The notes below the pieces were generated by a model, which was not told the origin of the DNA, searched no databases, and worked only from the letters and a program-made list of their open reading frames with translations. A DNA stretch of 64,000 nucleotides from an uncultured bacterium (lineage in GTDB: Bacteria; Spirochaetota; UBA4802; JAGODF01). Positions 55,553 to 64,000 of this stretch are shown here, in pieces. The stretch lies in NCBI GenBank assembly GCA_937921485.1, contig CAKZSV010000013.1, forward strand, positions 1-64,000. The letters run 5' to 3'. A program made the translations under genes and the position numbers. Positions within the stretch are counted from its first letter, which is position 1. Every line of letters begins with the position of its first letter.

Positions 55553-55744
55553 TTAAAGCCCTCCAGGTCGCATGCTGGTTATCGTATTAAACGTTCGTGT
55601 ACAGAGAACGGCATTTTGTGCTTTCTCCGTTCATGTAAAGGTGCCCGTCGCGGGATAATCAACCGGGCGCTATATCTATTATCGAATTGCAGAGCCGTTA
55701 ACTTTACTGCCGAAGCATCATCCGATCGATATTTTTTCCTGCAC

Positions 55745-56626
55745 TCAGCTCAGAGCTGATGTAATTCTTGTGAACATTTCAAGATATTTTTCTCTTGTTT
55801 TCTCGACAATTTCATCGGGAAGCGGCGGTGGTGGGGAGTTTTTATCCCAGCTTGTCGTGTCTAAATAATCACGTATGAACTGCTTATCGAAGCTCACCGG
55901 AGAAGTGCCCACCTGGTATTTTTCCGCATCCCAGAAGCGTGAACTGTCCGGGGTGAGGACTTCATCGATGAGAAGTATTTCATTGTTCAGCATGCCGAAT
56001 TCGAACTTTGTGTCGGCGAGGAGTATTCCTGCTTTTTTTAAAATATCGCGCGCGAATTCATATATCCGCAGGGTAAGCTCCCCGAGCCGGTCGGCAATAT
56101 TCGGATCCATATTCTTCCGCATGTACTCAAATGAAACATTTTCATCGTGGCCGCTGGACGCCTTGATTGCCGGAGTGAAAATCGGAGCGGGCAATTCCTG
56201 CGCCATTTTGAGCCCTTCGGGCAGTTTGATGCCGCAGACGGCGCCGGTGTTCTGGTAATCCTTCCATCCGCTGCCGATGATGTAGCCGCGGGCGACGCAT
56301 TCAAAATCGATTCGTTCCGCTTTTCGGACCAGAACCGCCCGGTCTTTGAGGAATTCACAACGGCGGAAGGGTTCGGGGAAGCGGGTGTAGTCGGTCTCGA
56401 CAATGTGATGTTTCACGAAGTTGATCTTTGAAAACCAGAGGTTCGATATTGTATTGAGGATGATGCCTTTGCCCGGAATGCCGTTGGGAAATACATAATC
56501 GAATGCGGAGATGCGGTCGGTGGCAACAATGACCAGATGCGCATCATCGGCCTTATAGACATCGCGCACTTTGCCGGAAAAAAGCTTCATGGTGCCGGGC
56601 ACATGAGATTTTGTAAGCGCTTCCAT
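55745..56626 (-). CDS. purC: Phosphoribosylaminoimidazole-succinocarboxamide synthase
   Basis: A 293-residue SAICAR synthase. SGKVRDVY, ATDRISAFDYV, KAERIDFECVARGYIIGSGW and LLIDEVLTPDSSRFW are the family motifs in order. It joins aspartate to CAIR with ATP in purine synthesis. AAGGAG precedes the ATG. The size and ATP-site motifs match the larger, PurC-type rather than the short B. subtilis form. It stands alone, away from other pur genes. Confidence 0.95.
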   Translation of the reverse strand: MEALTKSHVPGTMKLFSGKVRDVYKADDAHLVIVATDRISAFDYVFPNGIPGKGIILNTISNLWFSKINFVKHHIVETDYTRFPEPFRRCEFLKDRAVLVRKAERIDFECVARGYIIGSGWKDYQNTGAVCGIKLPEGLKMAQELPAPIFTPAIKASSGHDENVSFEYMRKNMDPNIADRLGELTLRIYEFARDILKKAGILLADTKFEFGMLNNEILLIDEVLTPDSSRFWDAEKYQVGTSPVSFDKQFIRDYLDTTSWDKNSPPPPLPDEIVEKTREKYLEMFTRITSALS

Positions 56627-56785
56627 TGAATACTCCTTTTTTTATTATCATACCTGCAACTGGACGCGGGTGAAATAATCATTGTGCATTATCCATAAAG
56701 GCGGTTTTTTTGTCAATTATTACATAACAGGGGCATTTCACAAGATGTAGTTGACGATGCAGAACCTGTTTTATAAGGTAATCGC

Positions 56786-57253
56786 ATGGACGGTATAATA
56801 AAGAAATTATCATTCGCGTTTATGCTGACGGTTATTGTCGGATTGGGCGCTGGAGCGGGTTTTTTTTGCGGAAAGGCTTTAAGAAGCCTCTATCTCACGC
56901 AAGGCGCAACTTTGCTGTACCTTTTTGCCGAACCCGAGTATGAATATTTTTACATCCGCTCCATGGTGGACAGCGAGGATGAAAATGAAAGGCTGCTCGC
57001 GTATTATGCCGTGAAGGAATACGGGAAAGACAATACTTCGTTTTTTATTGATCGCTTCACGAAGGAAAAATCAGCGCATGTGAAGAGAGTGCTTGTCTGG
57101 TTACTCGGCTTTTCACCGGATAAGGAAGAAGCGCTTGCAATGTACGGGAAGTATTATTCGGTTTCGGATAAAGCGATACAGAAAGCAATGCGCGAATCCG
57201 CACAGCGGATGGGCGTGAACGAAAAAGAGTTTGATCACAAAATACGCAGGTAG
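56786..57253 (+). CDS. Membrane-anchored HEAT-like hypothetical protein
   Basis: 155 residues with one N-terminal membrane helix (residues 8-30) and a helical domain that resembles HEAT repeats (DENERLLAYYAVKEYGKD; AHVKRVLVWLLGFSPDKEEA). It opens the plus-strand run leading to nadD, 60 bases away. I do not recognise a family. Confidence 0.6.
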   Translation: MDGIIKKLSFAFMLTVIVGLGAGAGFFCGKALRSLYLTQGATLLYLFAEPEYEYFYIRSMVDSEDENERLLAYYAVKEYGKDNTSFFIDRFTKEKSAHVKRVLVWLLGFSPDKEEALAMYGKYYSVSDKAIQKAMRESAQRMGVNEKEFDHKIRR

Positions 57254-57313
57254 CGTGCGATAGAGAACTGCGGGCGGTCGTAGTGAATATTCAGAAACTC
57301 ACGGAAAACGGGA

Positions 57314-57904
57314 ATGAATAGAAAAGTCGCGCTTTTCGGCGGTACGTTTAATCCAGTTCATCAGGGGCATCTCATTAACGCGCAATATCTTGTGAATGAA
57401 TGCGGTATCGATTCTGTCCTGTTTATGCCTGCCCGTGAGCCAGTACATAAACCGCTTGAATACGCGGTAAGTTCCTCCGACAGATTGCGGATGCTTGAGC
57501 TTGCCACTTCCGGCAATCCGGCTTTTGATATATCCAGAATCGAGCTTGACAGCGAGTTGCCTTCCTACACGGTAATCACGCTTGAGAGAATTCGCGGGCT
57601 GTATCAAAACGACTCTGTCTTTCTTGTGATTGGAGCGGATTCGTACAATCAACTCTCGAGCTGGCGCGAATATCGAAAAATTTTGCAGCTTGCTCCGGTA
57701 ATTGTGCTTCGGCGTCCGGGTGATGCAATCGATGAGAAGCTGTATGCAAAAGAGGGAGGCAGTTTTATTTTCGCCCAAAATCCTCTTGTGGGGATAAGTT
57801 CACGCGCGATACGCGAATTGGTTTCGGCTGGTAAATCAATCTCGTATCTGGTACCCGATACGGTCAGGGATTATATCGTACAGAAGGAGCTGTATATACC
57901 GTGA
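57314..57904 (+). CDS. nadD: Nicotinate-nucleotide adenylyltransferase
   Basis: A 196-residue NadD: GGTFNPVHQGHL is the nucleotidyltransferase (T/H)xGH site, and GADSYNQLSSWREYRK and SSRAIREL near the C-terminus are conserved. It makes deamido-NAD from nicotinate mononucleotide and ATP. Its stop overlaps the GTG start of the LytR-type gene by four bases, opening the nadD-lytR-rsfS cluster. Confidence 0.95.
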   Translation: MNRKVALFGGTFNPVHQGHLINAQYLVNECGIDSVLFMPAREPVHKPLEYAVSSSDRLRMLELATSGNPAFDISRIELDSELPSYTVITLERIRGLYQNDSVFLVIGADSYNQLSSWREYRKILQLAPVIVLRRPGDAIDEKLYAKEGGSFIFAQNPLVGISSRAIRELVSAGKSISYLVPDTVRDYIVQKELYIP

Positions 57905-59019
57905 AGAAAAAAATATTTACCGCCTTTGCTGTTATTGGGGCGCTTGCAGTAGCGCTTTTCGTTTACCGATATTATTATCTTGTAACAAGAAATATCGTCG
58001 ATTCGCTCATCGCTCAGAAGAGAATGATAAACATACTCGTGGTTGGAAGCAACGTCTATCGGGACAACAAGCACCGTTTTTACAGCATAATGTCAGTAAA
58101 TCCTGATAATGGAAAAATAGGAGTAACATTTTTGCCTCCGGATCTCAAGGTTCCCCTCGGAATCCGCGGAAGGGACATGCGGAAATTGAGCGAAGTCGAT
58201 ATAACCGATTTCAACGATCTTCGCGAAGCGTTCCAGCGCGACATGAAATTCAATGTTCCCTTTTATGTGGAGTTATACGCGGTAGATGTGGAGAAGTTCG
58301 TGGATCTTATTCGGGGAGTGGAGTTATTCATGCTGGATCAGGTGCCTCTTGAAAAAGGGTATTCCTTCGGTATTAATTATCTCGACGGCAAAAAGGTGCT
58401 GAAATACATCAACGATGTGCCGGGAGGATCAATTTTTAAAAAATACGACCGCGTGCAGGACATCATTTTCTCGCTTCATGCGGGAAGGGAACGGTACGGA
58501 AGTATTTTTTCTCTTGAGTTGATAGAAGAATGTTTCAAATCATGTAAGACGAATATGATGCCCCAGGAAGCCTATTCTCTCGGCAAATTAATACTCGGCA
58601 AAGGGGAGTTGAGCTGCACCATCCTTCCTTGCGAAATTGACGATGCGGGGAATTATCGCCTCGATGAAATTTCCTATAAGATATACGAAAAGGAGTTTCT
58701 CCTGCCGCTTGTCAAGGAAGAGGAGAATGTGGCTTCCATCAAAGTAAAAATACTCAATGGAACCGATATCCCCGGATATGCGCGTAAAATGAGAAATCTT
58801 CTCATTCGGGAAGGCCTCAATGTCGTTGAATTCGGAACATCCCCCTATCCCAGGCTCGGGTATTCAATTCTCATCAATCAGCGGGGAAGCCTGATAAACA
58901 CAAAGAAAACATCTGAAATTACGGGTATCAAGCATATATATCATGTCATCGACAATTCCCAGTTGCACGATGTGCTTATCATTCTTGGAAAGGAAATCGC
59001 GAAAGGTGAAGAGGAATAA
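57901..59019 (+). CDS. LytR-CpsA-Psr family protein with LytR_C domain
   Basis: 372 residues starting at GTG 57901: a membrane anchor (residues 6-24), an LCP domain (about 40-210; NILVVGSN, SVNPDNGKIGVTFLPPD) and a C-terminal LytR_C domain (about 280-370; SIKVKILNGTDIPGYARKMRNLL). Family members transfer glycopolymers to peptidoglycan; the Gram-negative members may do so with other polymers. The catalytic arginine positions cannot be assigned with confidence by eye. It overlaps both nadD and rsfS, so it is part of their operon. Confidence 0.85.
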   Translation: MKKKIFTAFAVIGALAVALFVYRYYYLVTRNIVDSLIAQKRMINILVVGSNVYRDNKHRFYSIMSVNPDNGKIGVTFLPPDLKVPLGIRGRDMRKLSEVDITDFNDLREAFQRDMKFNVPFYVELYAVDVEKFVDLIRGVELFMLDQVPLEKGYSFGINYLDGKKVLKYINDVPGGSIFKKYDRVQDIIFSLHAGRERYGSIFSLELIEECFKSCKTNMMPQEAYSLGKLILGKGELSCTILPCEIDDAGNYRLDEISYKIYEKEFLLPLVKEEENVASIKVKILNGTDIPGYARKMRNLLIREGLNVVEFGTSPYPRLGYSILINQRGSLINTKKTSEITGIKHIYHVIDNSQLHDVLIILGKEIAKGEEE

Positions 59020-59383
59020 CATAACAGAGGAAATAATACTCGATACAGCGAAGAAGTGCGCAGGGGCGATGTTCGAAAAAAAAGCCGAGGATATTATACT
59101 GCTCGATTTGAAAGAAGTAAACAGCTACCTGGATTATTTTTTAATTGCAACGGGCAATTCGCTTTTGCATTGCCGCGCGCTGGCGAAGGAAGTTCAGCGC
59201 TTCATGCACGAGGCGGGATTTCCCGAGCGTACCCGTCCACAGCTCGATACCGGATGGATGGTGCTTGACTACAACGAAATAGTAGTGCACGTTTTTACAA
59301 GAGAGCTTCGGGAGTACTATCAGCTCGAATATCTCTGGGCCGATTCGGCCCGCATCGAATGGGCGTGCGCAGGAGAAGCATGA
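59006..59383 (+). CDS. rsfS: Ribosome silencing factor
   Basis: About 125 residues from GTG 59006, which has AAGGAA 9 bases upstream and overlaps the LytR-type stop. AEDIILLDLKEVNSYLDYFLIATGNS, TGWMVLDYNEIVVHVF and REYYQLEYLW are classic RsfS motifs. It binds L14 and blocks subunit joining under starvation. It overlaps the kinase start (ATGA). Confidence 0.93.
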   Translation: MKRNNITEEIILDTAKKCAGAMFEKKAEDIILLDLKEVNSYLDYFLIATGNSLLHCRALAKEVQRFMHEAGFPERTRPQLDTGWMVLDYNEIVVHVFTRELREYYQLEYLWADSARIEWACAGEA

Positions 59384-60018
59384 ACGAAAAAACGGAAATG
59401 ATGGAACGGTTGATACGTAACATCAATCATGAAATAAAAAATCCTCTGACCGTCATACGCGGCTACGCCCAGCTTCTGACGATGAAGTCGTCCGATGCGG
59501 ATTTTCAGAAAAAAACCGGCAGACTCATCATGGAAAACGTCGATCTGATTGATGAGCGGATTACTGCGATGTACAGGGCTTTTACTCAAACTTCATCGAA
59601 ACATGCAGTAGTTGATATTTCTCAGGAGCTTCATCGCATCGTTCAATCATACGAAAGTGAATTGCAAAAGCATATTGAAATTTCCGCGGCATCATCATCT
59701 GAAGTGTTCATCAATGCCGAGGCCTTTCGCCGTGTGGTCGATTGCCTGGTGCAGGGCTTTAACTGGAAAGAAAATACAGATGCCTCGGTGATTATTGAAA
59801 TTAGTTCGGACAATGGACGCCTCTCACTGGTGTTTGAATATCGCAATGCTGATTTTTCGCATTTACACCATATGTGGTTTTATCTTCCGTTTTCGGAAAA
59901 GACGAATTTCGCAAGCGGAACTGAAATCTTTGAAGCATATTGCCTTGCCGATGCGAACGGCTGGGATTTCAATCTGTTAAACGAAAGCGGTAAAAACGGA
60001 TTTATTGTGCGTATCTGA
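59380..60018 (+). CDS. Histidine-kinase-like protein with degenerate ATPase domain
   Basis: 212 residues from ATG 59380, which has AGGAG 4 bases upstream; it has no sensor or membrane part. A good HisKA helix contains the phospho-accepting H17 in NHEIKNPLTVIRGYAQLL. The rest should be HATPase_c, but the usual N-box (LVQGFNWKE is the nearest), DxGxG and GxGLG loops are not visible. It therefore may be a phosphotransfer or phosphatase adaptor rather than a full kinase. It overlaps rsfS and lies two bases before the NtrC-type regulator, its obvious partner. Confidence 0.75.
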   Translation: MNEKTEMMERLIRNINHEIKNPLTVIRGYAQLLTMKSSDADFQKKTGRLIMENVDLIDERITAMYRAFTQTSSKHAVVDISQELHRIVQSYESELQKHIEISAASSSEVFINAEAFRRVVDCLVQGFNWKENTDASVIIEISSDNGRLSLVFEYRNADFSHLHHMWFYLPFSEKTNFASGTEIFEAYCLADANGWDFNLLNESGKNGFIVRI

Positions 60019-60020
60019 AC

Positions 60021-61421
60021 ATGGTTGGTGACTATAAAATTCTCATTGCCGATGATGAACCCGGCATCCGCCAGCTTCTGACGGAAGTGCTTGAGAGCAC
60101 TTTTAGTGTGGAAAGCGTGGAGAGGGGAGATGTTGTCTTTGAAAAAATAAACGAAGGCGGGCACGATATCCTGATTCTGGATCTGGAACTACCGGGAATG
60201 AGTGGTATTGACATTCTCAAAACTATTTATGAAAAGAAAATGAAAATCACCGTGGTGGTGGTCACTGCATCGAACAACATTGAGACAGCCATCACCACGA
60301 TGAAGCTCGGTGCGTACGATTACATCGTCAAGCCGTTCGATACGGAAAAGCTTCTCGTGCTCATGAAAAATATCGTCGAAAAGCTTGACCTGGAGAAGGA
60401 GGTCGATACCCTACGCGAGCAGGTCGGGGAAAAATACCGTTTCTCCAATGTCATCGGCAAGTCGCCATCAATGCAAAAAATATACGCCACCCTTGAGCGC
60501 GTTATCGACACCGACAGCACTATCCTCATTTCGGGCGACAGCGGGACAGGCAAGGAGGTTATTGCGCGGGCAATTCACTACAACAGCAACCGCCGTCAGT
60601 ATCCATTCAGATCGATCGATTGCAGCACCATTCCGCAGGAACTCATAGGGAGCGAGCTTTTCGGTCACGAAAAAGGCGCTTTTACCGGCGCGATTTCCCG
60701 CAAAATTGGGAAATTCGAGGTCGCCTCGAAAGGGACGCTCTTTCTGGATGAAATCAGCAATCTTTCGATCGACATGCAGGCGAAGCTTTTGCGCGTGCTG
60801 CAGGAAAAGGAATTCGAGCGCATCGGGGGGAATCAGATAATTAAAGTGAACACGCGAATTATAGCCGCGACCAATAAGGATCTGCGCGAGATGGTGCGGC
60901 AGAACCGATTCCGCGAGGATTTGTACTATCGGTTGAATGTGGTGCCGGTATATCTCCCGCTTTTGCGCGACCGGAAAGAAGATATTCCGCTTTTTATTGA
61001 TCATTTTCTGAAAAAGTACAATGCGGAGTATGGCAGGCAGCTATCTGTTGACATCAAAGCGCGGATTTATCTCACCAATTATCACTGGCCCGGCAATGTG
61101 CGCCAGCTTGAGAATGTCATAAAAAGGCTTGTGCTGCTTTCCACTGAAAGGGTTGCCGATCTCGATCAGGTAAAGATGATTTTAGAGTTTGAAGGCGAGA
61201 GCCGTACTATTCCAGTAGAAAAAAACGCGGAACAGCATTTTTTGCCGGAGGGGAGACTGGTGAGCCTTGAAGAAATGGAAAAAGCGTATCTTGAGCGCGC
61301 ACTTGAAGACTGCAATTATAACATTTCCTCAACCGCGAAAGCGCTCAAGATTTCCCGCAAGACCATGCATAATAAATTAAAAAAATACGGAATACTCATC
61401 CGCAAGACGACAAACGCGTGA
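60021..61421 (+). CDS. NtrC-family sigma-54-dependent response regulator
   Basis: A 466-residue regulator: receiver (1-120; D54 in ILILDLELPG, K in YIVKPFD), an AAA+ central domain (about 140-375) with GDSGTGKE Walker A, GAFTGA sigma-54 contact loop and FLDEISNLS Walker B, and a Fis-type HTH (about 420-466; NYNISSTAKALKISRKTMHNKLKK). It drives sigma-54 promoters when phosphorylated. It is the last gene of the nadD run; a convergent small gene ends 4 bases beyond it. Confidence 0.96.
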   Translation: MVGDYKILIADDEPGIRQLLTEVLESTFSVESVERGDVVFEKINEGGHDILILDLELPGMSGIDILKTIYEKKMKITVVVVTASNNIETAITTMKLGAYDYIVKPFDTEKLLVLMKNIVEKLDLEKEVDTLREQVGEKYRFSNVIGKSPSMQKIYATLERVIDTDSTILISGDSGTGKEVIARAIHYNSNRRQYPFRSIDCSTIPQELIGSELFGHEKGAFTGAISRKIGKFEVASKGTLFLDEISNLSIDMQAKLLRVLQEKEFERIGGNQIIKVNTRIIAATNKDLREMVRQNRFREDLYYRLNVVPVYLPLLRDRKEDIPLFIDHFLKKYNAEYGRQLSVDIKARIYLTNYHWPGNVRQLENVIKRLVLLSTERVADLDQVKMILEFEGESRTIPVEKNAEQHFLPEGRLVSLEEMEKAYLERALEDCNYNISSTAKALKISRKTMHNKLKKYGILIRKTTNA

Positions 61422-61425
61422 AGAC

Positions 61426-61569
61426 TCAGAGGCTCCTTTCGAGTTCTTCGATGCCTCTTTGTAAAATGGTGTATTCCCTGGAGCCTTTCTGGAAATTTTT
61501 CATGTATTTCCTGAAATACGAAATCTGCTCTTCCTTCCATTTCCTCATATCGATATTATTGTGCAGCAT
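61426..61569 (-). CDS. 47-residue charged small protein
   Basis: A complete small gene: ATG at 61569, TGA at 61426, with GGAGG 4 bases upstream of the start. The product (MLHNNIDMRKWKEEQISYF... ending GIEELERSL) is highly charged and probably one or two helices. It converges with the NtrC-type gene after 4 bases. I do not recognise it; the ribosome site and clean boundaries are the evidence. Confidence 0.6.
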   Translation of the reverse strand: MLHNNIDMRKWKEEQISYFRKYMKNFQKGSREYTILQRGIEELERSL

Positions 61570-61713
61570 AGCGCCTCCGATAAACGAGAAATAAAATTGT
61601 GCCTCAAAAACGAAAGAGGCCGTGTGGTAGTATTATCGGAAGAAATCGGCATTTCAATAAGCGTTCATTCGGTTTCGACCCATGCTGGTGCAGGAGCTTC
61701 TTTCAAAACGATA

Positions 61714-61739
61714 CGGCCGCTTCAATTACGAGGCGGCCG
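61714..61739 (-). terminator. Candidate terminator after the enoyl-CoA hydratase gene
   Basis: CGGCCGC and GCGGCCG form a 7-bp GC stem around a 12-base loop; on the minus strand a short T-run (TTTT) follows after 5 bases. It is 24 bases after the hydratase stop. Confidence 0.55.
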
Positions 61740-61762
61740 ATTTTCGCGTATTTATGATGTGC

Positions 61763-62557
61763 TTACCGGTCGGTGAATTTCGCTTCGCGTTTGTTTAAAA
61801 ACGCATCAACGCCTTCTTCTTTATCGGCGGTTTCGCACAGCGTGCCGAAGATTTCCCGCTCATTTTTCTGAGACTCATAGTACTCCATAAGCATTCCTTC
61901 CCGAATAGCTTTCATGGCACCTTTGATGGCCATACGGCTCTTTGAGGCGATGTCGGCGGCAAGCTTCTTTGCCTCTTCGACCACCTGGCCTTTGGGGACC
62001 GAGCGGTTAACCAGCCCGTAGAGTTCAGCCTGTTTTCCGGAGATAAAATTGCCGGAGAGCACCAGCTCGTACGCGCGTCCTCTTCCGATGAGGCGGGGGG
62101 TGCGTTGAGTTCCCCCAAATCCCGGAATAATGCCGAGTTTAATTTCAGGAAGGCCCATCTGCGCACTCTCATCTATCAGGCGTATGTGGCAGGCAAGCGC
62201 AAGTTCAGTGCCTCCGCCAAGACAAAAACCATTGATGGCCGCGATAAAGGGTTTGTCGGCTTTTTCAATAAGATTGAGGACATCCTGCCCGTTAGCCAGA
62301 AAATCAATTCCCGCCTGCGCTGTTTTCAATCCTTTTATTTCGTTAATGTCCGCTCCAGCGATAAACGCTTTGCCGGCCCCGGTGAACACAACCACCCGCA
62401 CTGCATCATCGGCGAGAGATTTTTGTACTGTATCGCGGATATCGGCTAAAATCGGCGTTCCGAGGGCGTTCATGGGCGGATTATTGATTTCCATGAGTGC
62501 GATTCCCTTCTCATCGACTGAATAATAGCATTTTTTTCCTTCATTGACAATACTCAT
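61763..62557 (-). CDS. Enoyl-CoA hydratase/isomerase family protein
   Basis: 264 residues from the second of two ATGs (62557), with GGAGG 6 bases upstream. It has the crotonase fold: FTGAGKAFIAGADINEIKG oxyanion loop, INGFCLGGGTELALACHIR, and LPEIKLGIIPGFGGTQRTPRLIGR with the catalytic glutamate region. It hydrates 2-enoyl-CoA to 3-hydroxyacyl-CoA. It has no beta-oxidation neighbours in this window. Confidence 0.9.
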   Translation of the reverse strand: MSIVNEGKKCYYSVDEKGIALMEINNPPMNALGTPILADIRDTVQKSLADDAVRVVVFTGAGKAFIAGADINEIKGLKTAQAGIDFLANGQDVLNLIEKADKPFIAAINGFCLGGGTELALACHIRLIDESAQMGLPEIKLGIIPGFGGTQRTPRLIGRGRAYELVLSGNFISGKQAELYGLVNRSVPKGQVVEEAKKLAADIASKSRMAIKGAMKAIREGMLMEYYESQKNEREIFGTLCETADKEEGVDAFLNKREAKFTDR

Positions 62558-62674
62558 CATCTTCCTCCCGGTGGATTTGGTTTCGCTGATTTTTGATTGT
62601 AGCTTTAAAACATACAGCGCTGTCAAATATTTTATTTGACAGATAGCATTTCGTGCGAAGTATTATGTATTATT

Positions 62675-63091
62675 ATGAAGCAACAATTGGTGATATGGGC
62701 CATGTGCATCGTCTGCGCATTGAGCGGACATTATTCCTATGGGCAGGCGGCGGAGCTTCTGCTTCGCGATCTCGCGTCCGAATCCGACAAATATACCGGC
62801 AAGAAGATCACCATGCGACTCAAGCTGAAATACGTGGACTGGCTCTTCGGCAAAGTATATTTTTATGATAGGAAGAATTACGATATAGCGTTCGATATAT
62901 CTCTCCAGACAGAGATGGATGAATACCGTTATGAATTGCTTTCGCTCAGAGAAGGTCTGGATTTCGAGGTGACCTTCCTGTATCAGGGAGTGGGAAACAT
63001 CGGGATAATAAACGGCGAACTTGTAAAATTTATTCCTGTGATTTTGCTGAAATTGCCCGAGGGCGATAATGCGAATAAAAACAGCAAATGA
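62675..63091 (+). CDS. Small exported protein, OB-fold-like
   Basis: 138 residues from ATG 62675; a signal peptide (about 1-23, ending SYGQA) precedes a beta-rich domain (YTGKKITMRLKLKYVDWLFG; EVTFLYQGVGNIGIINGEL). This resembles a small periplasmic OB-fold. No good ribosome site is seen. It is divergent from the hydratase gene and precedes rsgA. Confidence 0.55.
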   Translation: MKQQLVIWAMCIVCALSGHYSYGQAAELLLRDLASESDKYTGKKITMRLKLKYVDWLFGKVYFYDRKNYDIAFDISLQTEMDEYRYELLSLREGLDFEVTFLYQGVGNIGIINGELVKFIPVILLKLPEGDNANKNSK

Positions 63092-63102
63092 ATGTAAAAT
63101 GA

Positions 63103-63134
63103 AGGGCAGAATAGCTGGGCGGCTATCCTGCCCT
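63103..63134 (+). terminator. Hairpin after the exported-protein gene
   Basis: AGGGCAG with ATAGC pairs to GCTAT and CTGCCCT across one mismatch, a 12-bp stem around TGGGCG. No T-run follows. It may be a terminator or processing site; position after the stop (12 bases) favours that. Confidence 0.4.
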
Positions 63135-63269
63135 CCAGAAGCTGGTTGAGTGAACACAGTGCCAAAGAACAAAGCAGTACAACTTTAGGGAGGGAAATAC
63201 CACATTGTTCCCGGCGTTCTTATTATCGGCATCTTAGGAGGAATACTTGAGCTTTTTTTTGGTCGGAAT

Positions 63270-64000
63270 ATGATAGGTGTCGTTGCAAAGGGCTATGGGC
63301 TGTACTATGACGTTTTTGTCGATGGGGTGAGCTATCGCTGTACACTGAAAGGAAAAATGCGCACCAATCGCGAGCTTCTTAAATACTCAGATCCCGTGGC
63401 CGTGGGCGATATTGTGCAGATTGAAAGCGTGTCCGAGGGGATGGGGGTTATTGCCGAAATAAAAAAAAGGAAAAATGTTTTTTCCAGAAAAGAAAAGGGG
63501 AAGCACAGCCGCGAAGATGTTATTGCCTCGAATCTTGACCTGGTGATAATCATCCAATCGTTTTACCGTCCCCGGCTCAATCTCCGCTTTGTGGACAGGC
63601 TTGTGGTGCGCGCGAAGATGGACGGAATTCCTGTGCTGGGGTGTTTTAATAAAACCGACCTGGCAACAGCCGAAGACGGGAACTACGTGCATGCGTATTA
63701 TGAGCGCTCGGGGATCGATGTTCTCTGTACCAGCGCGGTAACCGGCAGAGGGCTGGATGAACTGAAGGCGTTCGCGCGCGATAAGACGTCCCTTCTTGTT
63801 GGCTATTCAGGTTCCGGAAAAACAAGCATTCTTAATGCGCTGTTTCCAGGAATAGAACTCAGGGTGTCGGATATTTCCGGAAAAACCGGAAAGGGCAGGC
63901 ATACCACCACCAATGTAGAAATGATTGAGCCGCAGAAGGGATATCGGTTTATCGACACGCCGGGCGTGCGGGAATTTGGCCTTATAGATCTGCACCCTTC
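63270..64000 (+). CDS. rsgA: Ribosome small-subunit-dependent GTPase A (3' end outside window)
   Basis: About 243 residues, open to the right edge of the window. The permuted GTPase order is plain: G4 NKTD, G5 SAVTG, then G1 GYSGSGKTS, the KGRHTTTN G2 region and G3 DTPGVREFG. The N-terminal OB domain begins MIGVVAKGYGLYYDVFV. RsgA helps mature the 30S subunit. The zinc-binding C-terminal domain lies beyond the window. The start is ATG 63270; the ribosome site is weak (CGGAA). Confidence 0.93.
   Translation, partial: MIGVVAKGYGLYYDVFVDGVSYRCTLKGKMRTNRELLKYSDPVAVGDIVQIESVSEGMGVIAEIKKRKNVFSRKEKGKHSREDVIASNLDLVIIIQSFYRPRLNLRFVDRLVVRAKMDGIPVLGCFNKTDLATAEDGNYVHAYYERSGIDVLCTSAVTGRGLDELKAFARDKTSLLVGYSGSGKTSILNALFPGIELRVSDISGKTGKGRHTTTNVEMIEPQKGYRFIDTPGVREFGLIDLHP

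Noticed and set aside
61561..61776. Plus-strand frame of 71 residues opposite the 47-residue gene
   Set aside because: The opposite strand has the better ribosome site and start, and the frame runs through the hydratase terminator.
63190..63270. Hydrophobic in-frame extension before the rsgA ATG
   Set aside because: It would need a rare ATT start, and RsgA proteins normally begin at the MIGVVAKG-type strand.
1..64000. tRNA, rRNA, CRISPR, integrase, transposase or restriction genes
   Set aside because: None recognised on either strand by inspection; a tRNA scan would be needed to be certain for small RNAs.

Overview
The window is a typical stretch of bacterial chromosome: about 67 genes, dense packing, many overlapping start and stop codons, and no tRNA, rRNA, CRISPR array or prophage that I can recognise. 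Gene content points to a motile, Gram-negative-type bacterium with lipoproteins and outer-membrane-like proteins, most probably a spirochaete of the Leptospira/Turneriella kind. The clues are FecR, HAMP-cyclase and HDOD signalling genes, a metallo-beta-lactamase/cyclic-nucleotide-binding fusion, a nadD-lytR-rsfS cluster, and fliS beside a FlgN-like gene. This assignment is inference from gene families only.

Layout. 1-4.9 kb: the end of a membrane protein, then a minus-strand operon of a split transketolase and a RuBisCO-like protein, then an alpha/beta hydrolase. 4.9-18.5 kb: signalling and envelope genes. These are two copies of a 113-114 bp inverted-repeat element, an HDOD protein with an ATPase-like head, a HAD-like protein, and a tight cyclase/FecR/TPR-barrel operon. 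Small lipoproteins, PilZ, an STAS-like protein, GNAT and a WYL regulator follow. 18.7-27.3 kb: ssb, a DUF2817 peptidase-like protein, ADP-forming acyl-CoA synthetase, a Tim44/zinc-ribbon/TerB protein, queF, a transglutaminase-like lipoprotein and a DUF350 membrane protein. 27.4-33 kb: an MBL/cNMP fusion, an M23 peptidase, a ParA ATPase, a ZIP transporter and a previously uncalled 34-residue lysine-rich, histone H1-like peptide.

33-42.7 kb: a LemA/TPM/TPM operon, an M16C peptidase, a DUF4349 lipoprotein operon, engB and rimI. 42.8-46 kb: a four-subunit VOR-type 2-oxoacid:ferredoxin oxidoreductase followed by an ACT-domain protein. 46-50.3 kb: a decayed cyclase gene, EF-G and a TPR protein. 50.4-56.6 kb: a NarL-type two-component pair, a LarA-family protein, a thioredoxin-like protein, FlgN-like/FliS and purC. 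56.8-64 kb: a nadD-lytR-rsfS-kinase-NtrC operon, a 47-residue small protein, an enoyl-CoA hydratase, a small exported protein and the start of rsgA.

How they fit together. The oxidoreductase (2-oxoacid to acyl-CoA plus reduced ferredoxin), the ADP-forming synthetase (acyl-CoA to acid plus ATP) and the enoyl-CoA hydratase fit fermentative amino- or fatty-acid use. Cyclase, cNMP-binding, PilZ, HDOD, FecR and two-component genes form a heavy regulatory load. The most unusual items are the RuBisCO-like/split-transketolase operon, the paired terminal-inverted-repeat element, the twice-damaged cyclase gene, the pseudokinase-like partner of the NtrC regulator and the two tiny genes at 32940-33044 and 61426-61569.
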